Under the pieces are notes generated by a model. That model did no database searches. It had not been told where the DNA came from and saw nothing but the letters and a program-made list of their open reading frames with translations. A program made the position numbers and the translations under genes. This document shows positions 11,173 through 22,573 of a DNA stretch of 64,000 nt, piece after piece. The stretch lies in NCBI GenBank assembly GCA_026874595.1, contig CM049315.1, positions 72,275,416-72,339,415 of the forward strand. The letters run 5' to 3'. This DNA is from Sipunculus nudus (taxonomy: Eukaryota > Annelida > Sipuncula > Golfingiida > Sipunculidae). The first letter of the stretch is position 1, and every line of letters begins with the position of its first letter.

Positions 11173-11178
11173 AATAAA
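11173..11178 (+). promoter_or_regulatory. AATAAA hexamer in the anchor block
   Basis: Within gtgaataaatatacc, about 230 bp downstream of the TATAAA boxes and present in all anchors. It could act as a polyadenylation signal if the block is transcribed. A chance match is equally plausible. Confidence 0.2.
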
Positions 11179-11205
11179 TATACCGGACGGGCTAACCATT
11201 TTCTC

Positions 11206-11240
11206 AGGGCCATAGGAATGTCACCATTCCAGCGTGCCCT
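11206..11240 (+). repeat. Two-tier stem-loop in the anchor block
   Basis: AGGGC (11206-11210), then GGAATG-TCAC-CATTCC (11215-11230), then GCCCT (11236-11240): an inner 6-bp perfect stem with a 4-nt loop inside a 5-bp outer stem. The one subfamily difference (agcgt to agtgt) is in the unpaired 5-nt spacer. It is immediately followed by the CAGACCTGGT tandem repeat. Confidence 0.6.
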
Positions 11241-11267
11241 CAGACCTGGTCAGACCTGGTCAGACCT
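11241..11267 (+). repeat. 10-bp tandem repeat CAGACCTGGT
   Basis: Two full copies plus CAGACCT. Long units and units starting at 52534, 54148 and 55761 have two copies. Units starting at 44411, 46035, 47660, 49285, 50910 and 57374 have three. This 10-bp step accounts for most of the 1624/1614-bp difference in unit length. Confidence 0.85.
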
Positions 11268-11355
11268 AAAACGCGTGCCTGCACATCTGTGCGCATGCAG
11301 GTGATTGCTGTCCAAAGTTTCAGTCGCTGTGTCCTTCAGGAAAGGACCCGAACCG

Positions 11356-11374
11356 TTTTTTTTTTTTTTTTTTT
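11356..11374 (+). repeat. Poly-T run closing the anchor block
   Basis: 19 T here. The other long-subfamily copies have 20 (15803), 21 (22989), 17 (27431), 21 (30952), 20 (38628) and 21 (43061). Short-subfamily units have 9 to 11. Its length shifts the reading frame of everything that follows, which is why apparent reading frames across this point differ between otherwise identical units. Confidence 0.85.
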
Positions 11375-11376
11375 AA

Positions 11377-11556
11377 TTGCTCGCCGGAAATCTTCGATTT
11401 CTGCAGGCAGGTTGGCCAGTCGCAAATGTCTGTTTGTTGCTTGCCGGAAATCTTCGATTTCTGCAAGCAGGTTGGTCAGTCGCGGATGTCTGTTTGTTGC
11501 TTGCCGGAAATCTTCGATTTCTGCAAGCAGGTTGGTCAGTCGCGGATGTCTGTTTG
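11377..11556 (+). repeat. Three tandem 60-bp hairpin modules
   Basis: Exact 60-bp period, starting at 11377, 11437 and 11497. Copies 2 and 3 hold a 32-nt inverted repeat (11438-11469 in copy 2): outer arms TGCTTGC/GCAAGCA, inner arms GAAATC/GATTTC, loop TTC, 13 base pairs in all. Copy 1 has TGCTCGC/GCAGGCA outer arms, keeping five Watson-Crick pairs plus one T-G pair. The same arrangement occurs at 15825, 23012 and 27450 (three copies), 30975 and 38650 (three, one step of 72 bp) and 43084 (four). Confidence 0.85.
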
Positions 11557-11593
11557 TCTGTTTGTTTGTTTGTCTGTCTGTCTGTCTGTCTGT

Positions 11594-11610
11594 GTACTCT
11601 CTACAGGCCA
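11594..11610 (+). other. Splice-acceptor-like box after the TCTG tract
   Basis: The pyrimidine-rich TCTG tract is followed by gtactctctacag and then gcc, which fits a 3' splice site (pyrimidine tract, CAG, G). The box recurs after essentially every TCTG tract in the window. It is a resemblance only; no donor or exon is supported. Confidence 0.3.
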
Positions 11611-11844
11611 CAATTTTCCAGCAATTGCTTTCAAACTTATACAGCTGGTAGACAAGCAAAAGTCCTGGAGGCCTATTTTTTTGGGGCATTATAGGTCAAA
11701 TGTCAAGGTCAAGGTCATCAAAAGTATACAAAACGGTTTTTTGTTCATATCTGAGTTAATATTGGTCGTATCTACTTCAACAGTAGCTCATTTTAATCGT
11801 CATTCCAAGGCCTGTTTTCTGGTATGTAGCTGACTCAATTTGCG

Positions 11845-11858
11845 GTAACCATGGTAAC
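11845..11858 (+). promoter_or_regulatory. RFX X-box-like motif in H0
   Basis: GTAACC-AT-GGTAAC, the same 14 bases as at 1898. It sits about 290 bp upstream of the CTCF-like core at 12132. Confidence 0.45.
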
Positions 11859-12131
11859 GCATTTTTGGGGAAAGTGCTGATATTTTTCTAAATTTGTCAG
11901 TTTTAAAGCTACAGAGGTCTAGTTTTTTGCTTCAGGTAGCATTCACCTAGTACTACAAGATTCTATTAAGAGTCTCGCAATATCTCGTATAACATCTCGT
12001 CAAACGAGATATTTCGAGATTTCAGTAATCTTGCCCTGGAGGCCACAGTTTTGCAGGAATCTTTTTGAAACTGGCATATCTTAAGTCCTACACTATTATC
12101 TCGAAATCAATTTTTCATTTTTTTAATTCGG

Positions 12132-12147
12132 CCGCTAGGGGGCGCTG
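12132..12147 (+). promoter_or_regulatory. CTCF-like core CCGCTAGGGGGCGCTG
   Basis: With its flanks this site matches 18 of 19 positions of the CTCF consensus YGRCCASYAGRKGGCRSYR as I remember it; the single mismatch is G for A at position 6. Neighbouring sites in H0 are at 12465, 12796, 13962, 14886 and 15218. Invertebrate bilaterians generally have CTCF, but binding here is untested. Confidence 0.5.
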
Positions 12148-13282
12148 GGTGCAAACCTTTCCAACATATCATGTTTTGGCAATATCTCCAAAATTATAAG
12201 CCTCAATTACAAAAACTATAGTGTTTTTTTTTTTCCTCTAAGTCTTCTTCATGAACTCGTTTAGTCATCTGGTCTCAATCTTGTGTCACTTTGTCTGTGT
12301 GTCCGTCTGTTTCTCAGTTGTCCTCAAATCCGCTTGCTTGCCGGTTCTTGCGTTTCACATATAGCATTCTACAGGACACAGTTTTGAAAGAATCTTTTTA
12401 AAACTATTACATCTTATGTCTTACACTAATATCTCGAAACCAATTTTTCATTTTCCAGAATTGGCCGCTAGGGGGCGGTGGACTCAAACTTGCACAACAT
12501 ATAATTTTTTGGCCATATCTCCAAAACTATAAACCTAATTCACATAAACTATAGCTTATTTTCTTCCTCTGGGTCTTTCAAAAAACCTGGTGTATTCATT
12601 TGGTCTCAATCATGAGTCACTTTGTCTGTGTGTCCGTCTGTTTCTCAGTTGTCTCCAAATCCGCTTGCTTGCCGGTTCTTGCGTCTCACATATAGCATTC
12701 TACAGGCCACAGCTTTGAAAGAATCCTTTTAAAGCTATTACATCTTATGTCTTACACTAATATCTCGAAACGGATTTTTCATTTTTCAGAATTGGCCGCT
12801 AGGGGGCGGTGCACTCAAACTTGCACAACATATCATTTTTTGGCCATATCTCCAAAACTATAAACCTCATTTACATAAACTATAGCTTATTATCTTCCTC
12901 TAAGGTTTCTTCATAACATGATTAAGTCATCTGTTCACAATCTTGGGTCAGTTTGTCAGTATGTTGTCTGTTTGTCAGTTGTCCTCAATTTCGCCTGCTT
13001 CCTGGTTCTTGCGTCTCACATGTAGCATTCTACTGGCCACAGTTTTGCAGGAATCGTTTTGTAAATTACACTTGTCATATATCGTGATGATATCTGGAAG
13101 TCCTATGTTTATTATTCAAATAAGTCAAAGGTCAAGGTCAAGGTGATCAAAATATATCAAAATCTTATTTTCTTTAGAACTTTGTTAATATTGCTTCTTT
13201 CTTCACAAACTATGGATTATTTTCTTTCACTTTGACACTGCTCGTTCATCTGACTAACTTTACATCATTTCCGGCAAGCGCG

Positions 13283-13295
13283 TGACCTCAGGTCA
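13283..13295 (+). promoter_or_regulatory. Everted AGGTCA pair (TGACCT-C-AGGTCA)
   Basis: A 13-bp palindrome made of two AGGTCA half-sites facing outward with one base between, just before the TCTG tract. Type 1 and 2 cassettes mostly keep it. Type 3 cassettes carry TGACCTTTGGTCA instead, which breaks both half-sites at the centre. Confidence 0.45.
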
Positions 13296-14287
13296 TCTAG
13301 TCTGTTTGTTTGTTGCTTGCCGGAAATCTTCGATTTCTGCAAGCAGGTTGGTCAGTCGCGGATGTCTGTTTGTCTGTTTGTTTGTTTGTCTGTCTGTCTG
13401 TGTACTCTCTACAGGCCACAATTTTGCAGCAATTGCTTTTAAACTTACACAGCTGATAGACAAGCAAAAGTCCTCGAGGCATATTGTTATTGGGCGACAT
13501 AGGTCCAAGGTCAAGGTCAAGGTCATCAAAACTTCTCAAAACGGTTTTTTCTTCATGTCTTTGTAACTGTTAGTGGTATCTTCTTCAAACATAGCTCATT
13601 TTAAACGTCATTCCCAGGCCTTTCTTCTGGTGTGTAGCTCTTTCAAATTTGCCGTAACCATGGTTACGCATTTTGGGGAAAAAGTCATGATATTCTGAAA
13701 TAAGGGGTCTTATTTTTCTAACTTTGTCAGTTTTAAAGCTAGAGAGGTCTAGTTTTTTGCATCAGGTAGCATTTGACAAGAACTGCAAGATTTTATTAAA
13801 AGTCTCGCGATATCTCGTACAATATCTCGTCAAACCAGATATTTCGAGATTTCAGTAATCTTGCCCTGGAGGCCACAGTTTTGCAGGAATCTTTTTGAAA
13901 CTGACATATTGAAAGTCCTACACTATTATCTCGAAATCAATTTTTCATTTTTTTAATTCGGCCGCTAGGGGGCGCTGGGTGCAAACCTCTCCAACATATT
14001 ATGTTTTGGCAATATCTCCAAAATTATAAGCCTCACAATTTTGCAGGAGTCGCTTTGTAACTTACACTTGTCGTAACGATATCTGGAAGCCCTATGTTTA
14101 TTATTCAAATAAGTCAAAGGTCAAGGTCAAGGTGATCAAAACATATCAACATTTTTTTTCTTCAGAACTTTGTTAATATTGATCCTATCTTTACAAACTA
14201 GGGATTATTTTCTTTCACTTTGACATTGATCGTTTATCTGACTAACTTTACGTCATTTCCGGCAAGCGCGTGACCTTTGGTCATCTA

Positions 14288-14333
<46 letters not shown>

Positions 14334-15387
14334 GTACTCTCTACAGGCCATAATTTTAAGGCAATTGCCTTTTAACTTATACAGCTGGTAGACAAGCAAA
14401 AGTCCTCGGGGCCTATTGTTTTTGGGCAATACAGGTCAAGGTCAAGGTCATCAAAACTTCTCAAAACGGTTTTTTCTTCATATCTTTGTCACTATTAGTC
14501 GTATCTTCTTCAAACATAGCTCATTTTAAACGTCATTCCAAGGCCAGTCATCTGGTGTGTAGCTGACTCAAATTTGCCGTAACCATTGTTACGAATTTTT
14601 GGGAAAAAATCATGATATTCTGAAATAAGGGGTCTTATTTTTCTAACTTTGTCAGTTTTAAAGCTAGAGAGGTCTAGTTTTTTGCATCAGGTAGCATTTA
14701 ACAAGTACTGCAGATTTTATTAAAAGTCTCGCGATATCTCGTACAATATCTCGTCAAACCAGATATTTCGAGATTTCAGTAATCTTGCCCTGGAGGCCAC
14801 AGTTTTGCAGGAATCTTTTTGAAACTGACATATTGAAAGTCCTACACTATTATCTCGAAATCAATTTTTCATTTTTTTAATTCGGCCGCTAGGGGGCGCT
14901 GGGTGCAAACCTCTCCAACATATTATGTTTTGGCAATATCTCCAAAATTATAAGCCTCAATTACATAAACCATAGCTTATTTTCTTCCTCTGAGTCTTTT
15001 CAAAATCCTGGTGGAGTCATTTCGACTCAATCTTGTCTCACTTTGTCAGTGTGTCCGTCTGTTTCACAGTTGTCCTCAAATCCGCTTGCTTGCCGGTTCT
15101 TGCGTCTCACATATACCATTCTACAGGGGACAGTTTTGAAAGAATCCTTTTTAAACTATTACATCTTATGTCTTACACTAATATCTCGAAACCCATTTTT
15201 TCATTTTCCAGAATTGGCCGCTAGGGGGCGTTGCACATGACCCTCACTCACATATCATTATTTTGGCCATATCTCTAAAACCCAAAGACTCAATTACATA
15301 AACTATAGCTTATGTTCTTCCTTTGAGTCCTCCCCATAACCTGGTTAAGTCATCTGGTCTCGGTCTTGTGTCACTTTGTCAGTATGT

Positions 15388-18300
15388 CCATATAAACTTT
15401 ATAAACGGAGGGAAACATGAATGCACAGAGTCATGCAGGAATGCACGATGACACGCGTTTTAGTAAGACAAAGACACGTGTAGGTATGAGCGACAATCAG
15501 CGCAGTTTGCTCGTTTTGTGTAGGGTCCATCGGGCCAAATGCCAATTCAGGCCCGCAGCCTACGGGAGGAATTAATTGGCGTAGCGGGGACCACGGCCAC
15601 TTCCTGGTAAAAACTTGTGAATAAATATACCGGACGGGCTAACCATTTTCTCAGGGCCATAGGAATGTCACCATTCCAGCGTGCCCTCAGACCTGGTCAG
15701 ACCTGGTCAGACCTAAAACGCGTGCCTGCACATCTGTGCGCATGCAGGTGATTGCTGTCCAAAGTTTCAGTCGCTGTGTCCTTCAGGAAAGGACCCGAAC
15801 CGTTTTTTTTTTTTTTTTTTTTAATTGCTCGCCGGAAATCTTCGATTTCTGCAGGCAGGTTGGCCAGTCGCAAATGTCTGTTTGTTGCTTGCCGGAAATC
15901 TTCGATTTCTGCAAGCAGGTTGGTCAGTCGCGGATGTCTGTTTGTTGCTTGCCGGAAATCTTCGATTTCTGCAAGCAGGTTGGTCAGTCGCGGATGTCTG
16001 TTTGTCTGTTTGTTTGTTTGTCTGTCTGTCTGTCTGTCTGTGTACTCTCTACAGGCCACAATTTTCCAGCAATTGCTTTCAAACTTATACAGCTGGTAGA
16101 CAAGCAAAAGTCCTGGAGGCCTATTTTTTTTGGGCATTATAGGTCAAATGTCAAGGTCAAGGTCATCAAAAGTATACAAAACGGTTTTTTGTTCATATCT
16201 GAGTTAATATTGGTCGTATCTACTTCAACAGTAGCTCATTTTAATCGTCATTCCAAGGCCTGTTTTCTGGTATGTAGCTGACTCAATTTGCGGTAACCAT
16301 GGTAACGCATTTTTGGGGAAAGTGCTGATATTTTTCTAAATTTGTCAGTTTTAAAGCTACAGAGGTCTAGTTTTTTGCTTCAGGTAGCATTCACCTAGTA
16401 CTACAAGATTCTATTAAGAGTCTCGCAATATCTCGTATAACATCTCGTCAAACGAGATATTTCGAGATTTCAGTAATCTTGCCCTGGAGGCCACAGTTTT
16501 GCAGGAATCTTTTTGAAACTGGCATATCTTAAGTCCTACACTATTATCTCGAAATCAATTTTTCATTTTTTTAATTCGGCCGCTAGGGGGCACTGGGTGC
16601 AAACCTTTCCAACATATCATGTTTTGGCAATTTCTCCAAAATTATAAGCCTCAATTACAAAAACTATAGTGTTTTTTTTTTCCTCTAAGTCTTCTTCATG
16701 AACTCGTTTAGTCATCTGGTCTCAATCTTGTGTCACTTTGTCTGTGTGTCCGTCTGTTTCTCAGTTGTCCTCAAATCCGCTTGCTTGCCGGTTCTTGCGT
16801 TTCACATATAGCATTCTACAGGACACAGTTTTGAAAGAATCTTTTTAAAACTATTACATCTTATGTCTTACACTAATATCTCGAAACCAATTTTTCATTT
16901 TCCAGAATTGGCCGCTAGGGGGCGGTGGACTCAAACTTGCACAACATATAATTTTTTGGCCATATCTCCAAAACTATAAACCTCATTCACATAAACTATA
17001 GCTTATTTTCTTCCTCTGGGTCTTTCAAAAAACCTGGTGTATTCATTTGGTCTCAATCATGAGTCACTTTGTCTGTGTGTCCGTCTGTTTCTCAGTTGTC
17101 TCCAAATCCGCTTGCTTGCCGGTTCTTGCGTCTCACATATAGCATTCTACAGGCCACAGCTTTGAAAGAATCCTTTTAAAGCTATTACATCTTATGTCTT
17201 ACACTAATATCTCGAAACGGATTTTTCATTTTCCAGAATTGGCCGCTAGGGGGCGGTGCACTCAAACTTGCACAACATATCATTTTTTGGCCATATCTCC
17301 AAAACTATAAACCTCATTTACATAAACTATAGCTTATTATCTTCCTCTAAGGTTTCTTCATAACATGATTAAGTCATCTGTTCACAATCTTGGGTCAGTT
17401 TGTCAGTATGTTGTCTGTTTGTCAGTTGTCCTCAATTTCGCCTGCTTCCTGGTTCTTGCGTCTCACATGTAGCATTCTACTGGCCACAGTTTTGCAGGAA
17501 TCGTTTTGTAAATTACACTTGTCATATATCGTGATGATATCTGGAAGTCCTATGTTTATTATTCAAATAAGTCAAAGGTCAAGGTCAAGGTGATCAAAAT
17601 ATATCAAAATCTTATTTTCTTTAGAACTTTGTTAATATTGCTTCTTTCTTCACAAACTATGGATTATTTTCTTTCACTTTGACACTGCTCGTTCATCTGA
17701 CTAACTTTACATCATTTCCGGCAAGCGCGTGACCTCAGGTCATCTAGTCTGTTTGTTTGTTGCTTGCCGGAAATCTTCGATTTCTGCAAGCAGGTTGGTC
17801 AGTCGCGGATGTCTGTTTGTCTGTTTGTTTGTTTGTCTGTCTGTCTGTGTACTCTCTACAGGCCACAATTTTGCAGCAATTGCTTTTAAACTTACACAGC
17901 TGATAGACAAGCAAAAGTCCTCGAGGCCTATTGTTATTGGGCGACATAGGTCCAAGGTCAAGGTCAAGGTCATCAAAACTTCTCAAAACGGTTTTTTCTT
18001 CATATCTTTGTAACTGTTAGTGGTATTTTCTTCAAACATAGCTCATTTTAAACGTCATTCCCAGGCCTTTCTTCTGGTGTGTAGCTCTTTCAAATTTGCC
18101 GTAACCATGGTTACGCATTTTGGGGAAAAAGTCATGATATTCTGAAATAAGGGGTCTTATTTTTCTAACTTTGTCAGTTTTAAAGCTAGAGAGGTCTAGT
18201 TTTTTGCATCAGGTAGCATTTGACAAGAACTGCAAGATTTTATTAAAAGTCTCGCGATATCTCGTACAATATCTCGTCAAACCAGATATTTCGAGATTTC

Positions 18301-18734
18301 AGTAATCTTGCCCTGGAGGCCACAGTTTTGCAGGAATCTTTTTGAAACTGACATATTGAAAGTCCTACACTATTATCTCGAAATCAATTTTTCATTTTTT
18401 TAATTCGGCCGCTAGGGGGCGCTGGGTGCAAACCTCTCCAACATATTATGTTTTGGCAATATCTCCAAAATTATAAGCCTCACAATTTTGCAGGAGTCGC
18501 TTTGTAACTTACACTTGTCGTAACGATATCTGGAAGCCCTATGTTTATTATTCAAATAAGTCAAAGGTCAAGGTCAAGGTGATCAAAACATATCAACATT
18601 TTTTTTCTTCAGAACTTTGTTAATATTGATCCTATCTTTACAAACTAGGGATTATTTTCTTTCACTTTGACATTGATCGTTTATCTGACTAACTTTACGT
18701 CATTTCCGGCAAGCGCGTGACCTTTGGTCATCTA

Positions 18735-18772
<38 letters not shown>

Positions 18773-21481
18773 GTACTCTCTACAGGCCATAATTTTAAGG
18801 CAATTGCCTTTTAACTTATACAGCTGGTAGACAAGCAAAAGTCCTCGGGGCCTATTGTTTTTGGGCAATACAGGTCAAGGTCAAGGTCATCAAAACTTCT
18901 CAAAACGGTTTTTTCTTCATATCTTTGTCACTATTAGTCGTATCTTCTTCAAACATAGCTCATTTTAAACGTCATTCCAAGGCCAGTCATCTGGTGTGTA
19001 GCTGACTCAAATTTGCCGTAACCATTGTTACGAATTTTTGGGAAAAAATCATGATATTCTGAAATAAGGGGTCTTATTTTTCTAACTTTGTCAGTTTTAA
19101 AGCTAGAGAGGTCTAGTTTTTTGCATCAGGTAGCATTTAACAAGTACTGCAAGATTTTATTAAAAGTCTCGCGATATCTCGTACAATATCTCGTCAAACC
19201 AGATATTTCGAGATTTCAGTAATCTTGCCCTGGAGGCCACAGTTTTGCAGGAATCTTTTTGAAACTGACATATTGAAAGTCCTACACTATTATCTCGAAA
19301 TCAATTTTTCATTTTTTTAATTCGGCCGCTAGGGGGCGCTGGGTGCAAACCTTTCCAACATATCATGTTTTGGCAATATCTCCAAAATTATAAGCCTCAA
19401 TTACAAAAACTATAGTGTTTTTTTTTTTCCTCTAAGTCTTCTTCATGAACTCGTTTAGTCATCTGGTCTCAATCTTGTGTCACTTTGTCTGTGTGTCCGT
19501 CTGTTTCTCAGTTGTCCTCAAATCCGCTTGCTTGCCGGTTCTTGCGTTTCACATATAGCATTCTACAGGACACAGTTTTGAAAGAATCTTTTTAAAACTA
19601 TTACATCTTATGTCTTACACTAATATCTCGAAACCAATTTTTCATTTTCCAGAATTGGCCGCTAGGGGGCGGTGGACTCAAACTTGCACAACATATAATT
19701 TTTTGGCCATATCTCCAAAACTATAAACCTAATTCACATAAACTATAGCTTATTTTCTTCCTCTGGGTCTTTCAAAAAACCTGGTGTATTCATTTGGTCT
19801 CAATCATGAGTCACTTTGTCTGTGTGTCCGTCTGTTTCTCAGTTGTCTCCAAATCCGCTTGCTTGCCGGTTCTTGCGTCTCACATATAGCATTCTACAGG
19901 CCACAGCTTTGAAAGAATCCTTTTAAAGCTATTACATCTTATGTCTTACACTAATATCTCGAAACGGATTTTTCATTTTCCAGAATTGGCCGCTAGGGGG
20001 CGGTGCACTCAAACTTGCACAACATATCATTTTTTGGCCATATCTCCAAAACTATAAACCTCATTTACATAAACTATAGCTTATTATCTTCCTCTAAGGT
20101 TTCTTCATAACATGATTAAGTCATCTGTTCACAATCTTGGGTCAGTTTGTCAGTATGTTGTCTGTTTGTCAGTTGTCCTCAATTTCGCCTGCTTCCTGGT
20201 TCTTGCGTCTCACATGTAGCATTCTACTGGCCACAGTTTTGCAGGAATCGTTTTGTAAATTACACTTGTCATATATCGTGATGATATCTGGAAGTCCTAT
20301 GTTTATTATTCAAATAAGTCAAAGGTCAAGGTCAAGGTGATCAAAATATATCAAAATCTTATTTTCTTTAGAACTTTGTTAATATTGCTTCTTTCTTCAC
20401 AAACTATGGATTATTTTCTTTCACTTTGACACTGCTCGTTCATCTGACTAACTTTACATCATTTCCGGCAAGCGCGTGACCTCAGGTCATCTAGTCTGTT
20501 TGTTTGTTGCTTGCCGGAAATCTTCGATTTCTGCAAGCAGGTTGGTCAGTCGCGGATGTCTGTTTGTCTGTTTGTTTGTTTGTCTGTCTGTCTGTGTACT
20601 CTCTACAGGCCACAATTTTGCAGCAATTGCTTTTAAACTTACACAGCTGATAGACAAGCAAAAGTCCTCGAGGCCTATTGTTATTGGGCGACATAGGTCC
20701 AAGGTCAAGGTCAAGGTCATCAAAACTTCTCAAAACGGTTTTTTCTTCATGTCTTTGTAACTGTTAGTGGTATCTTCTTCAAACATAGCTCATTTTAAAC
20801 GTCATTCCCAGGCCTTTCTTCTGGTGTGTAGCTCTTTCAAATTTGCCGTAACCATGGTTACGCATTTTGGGGAAAAAGTCATGATATTCTGAAATAAGGG
20901 GTCTTATTTTTCTAACTTTGTCAGTTTTAAAGCTAGAGAGGTCTAGTTTTTTGCATCAGGTAGCATTTGACAAGAACTGCAAGATTTTATTAAAAGTCTC
21001 GCGATATCTCGTACAATATCTCGTCAAACCAGATATTTCGAGATTTCAGTAATCTTGCCCTGGAGGCCACAGTTTTGCAGGAATCTTTTTGAAACTGACA
21101 TATTGAAAGTCCTACACTATTATCTCGAAATCAATTTTTCATTTTTTTAATTCGGCCGCTAGGGGGCGCTGGGTGCAAACCTCTCCAACATATTATGTTT
21201 TGGCAATATCTCCAAAATTATAAGCCTCACAATTTTGCAGGAGTCGCTTTGTAACTTACACTTGTCGTAACGATATCTGGAAGCCCTATGTTTATTATTC
21301 AAATAAGTCAAAGGTCAAGGTCAAGGTGATCAAAACATATCAACATTTTTTTTCTTCAGAACTTTGTTAATATTGATCCTATCTTTACAAACTAGGGATT
21401 ATTTTCTTTCACTTTGACATTGATCGTTTATCTGACTAACTTTACGTCATTTCCGGCAAGCGCGTGACCTTTGGTCATCTA

Positions 21482-21519
<38 letters not shown>

Positions 21520-22573
21520 GTACTCTCTACAGGCCATAATTTTAAGGCAATTGCCTTTTAACTTATACAGCTGGTAGACAAGCAAAAGTCCTCGGGGCCT
21601 ATTGTTTTTGGGCAATACAGGTCAAGGTCAAGGTCATCAAAACTTCTCAAAACGGTTTTTTCTTCATATCTTTGTCACTATTAGTCGTATCTTCTTCAAA
21701 CATAGCTCATTTTAAACGTCATTCCAAGGCCAGTCATCTGGTGTGTAGCTGACTCAAATTTGCCGTAACCATTGTTACGAATTTTTGGGAAAAAATCATG
21801 ATATTCTGAAATAAGGGGTCTTATTTTTCTAACTTTGTCAGTTTTAAAGCTAGAGAGGTCTAGTTTTTTGCATCAGGTAGCATTTAACAAGTACTGCAGA
21901 TTTTATTAAAAGTCTCGCGATATCTCGTACAATATCTCGTCAAACCAGATATTTCGAGATTTCAGTAATCTTGCCCTGGAGGCCACAGTTTTGCAGGAAT
22001 CTTTTTGAAACTGACATATTGAAAGTCCTACACTATTATCTCGAAATCAATTTTTCATTTTTTTAATTCGGCCGCTAGGGGGCGCTGGGTGCAAACCTCT
22101 CCAACATATTATGTTTTGGCAATATCTCCAAAATTATAAGCCTCAATTACATAAACCATAGCTTATTTTCTTCCTCTGAGTCTTTTCAAAATCCTGGTGG
22201 AGTCATTTCGACTCAATCTTGTCTCACTTTGTCAGTGTGTCCGTCTGTTTCACAGTTGTCCTCAAATCCGCTTGCTTGCCGGTTCTTGCGTCTCACATAT
22301 ACCATTCTACAGGGGACAGTTTTGAAAGAATCCTTTTTAAACTATTACATCTTATGTCTTACACTAATATCTCGAAACCCATTTTTTCATTTTCCAGAAT
22401 TGGCCGCTAGGGGGCGTTGCACATGACCCTCACTCACATATCATTATTTTGGCCATATCTCTAAAACCCAAAGACTCAATTACATAAACTATAGCTTATG
22501 TTCTTCCTTTGAGTCCTCCCCATAACCTGGTTAAGTCATCTGGTCTCGGTCTTGTGTCACTTTGTCAGTATGT
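15388..22573 (+). repeat. HOR unit H1 with an extra partial unit (7186 bp)
   Basis: Anchor 15388-15822, modules 15825-16004, X-box-like 16293, cores at 16580 (degenerate, GGCACTG), 16912, 17243 and 18409. A second monomer/cassette series follows that lacks an anchor and a type 1 cassette (cores 19326, 19659, 19990, 21156, 22072, 22404). The extra 2.75 kb arises from a join at about 19278-19352, where type 3 sequence on the left passes into type 1 sequence on the right. Confidence 0.8.

Larger units (their letters stand above)
10941..11374 (+). repeat. Anchor block, long subfamily
   Basis: A 434-bp block of more balanced composition than its surroundings, starting abruptly after 'tttgtcagtatgt' where other monomers continue 'ttgtctgtttgtcag'. 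It carries two TATAAA boxes at its left end, a small open frame, two nested inverted repeats, AATAAA, a 10-bp tandem repeat and a terminal run of 19 T. Full copies start at 15388, 22574, 27016, 30537, 38213 and 42646. The short-subfamily version starts at 44411 and each later 1.62-kb unit. A diverged relative is seen at about 32198-32448. It may be an insertion later copied with the satellite; no target duplication is visible. Confidence 0.75.
10941..15387 (+). repeat. 4.4-kb HOR unit H0 (4447 bp)
   Basis: Reference long unit. Order: anchor block 10941-11374, three hairpin modules 11377-11556, type 1 cassette (TCTG from 11546), monomers with cores at 12132, 12465 and 12796, type 2 cassette with one module (about 13280-13860), a 13962 core, type 3 cassette (TCTG 14293-14332), and cores at 14886 and 15218. 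All blocks are direct repeats of the next units. Diagnostic bases near the anchor ('cattatattggcc', 'gagtcttcccc') match unit H3 rather than H1 and H2. Confidence 0.85.
12132..19325 (+). repeat. 7.19-kb direct duplication, copy 1
   Basis: Paired with 19326 to about 26519. Shared private variants, all 7186-7194 bp apart: 'cctaattcacat' at 12534 and 19728; 'cttcatgtctttg' at 13551 and 20745; 'tactgcagatttt' (one A lost) at 14706 and 21892; 'ttatttt' for 'ttatatt' at 15258 and 22444; 'ggcactggg' at 16589 and 23776; 'ggtattttcttc' at 18022 and 25209. Units outside this pair have the alternative base. Confidence 0.8.

Noticed and set aside
11094-11178. tRNA or tRNA-derived SINE in the anchor block
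   Set aside because: An A-box-like string is present but no B box at the proper distance and no cloverleaf can be drawn.
11377-11556. CRISPR-like direct repeats (60-bp period)
   Set aside because: There are no unique spacers; the whole 60 bp repeats, and the genome is clearly eukaryotic.
15736-16281. Longest open frame, 181 codons, recurring in several units (also near 22938 and 27364)
   Set aside because: It is made of the anchor end, a phenylalanine run from poly-T, the 60-bp modules (PEIFDFCKQVGQSRMSVC) and the TCTG tract. The frame changes with poly-T length between otherwise identical units (broken at 11289-11833), and the opposite strand is equally open.
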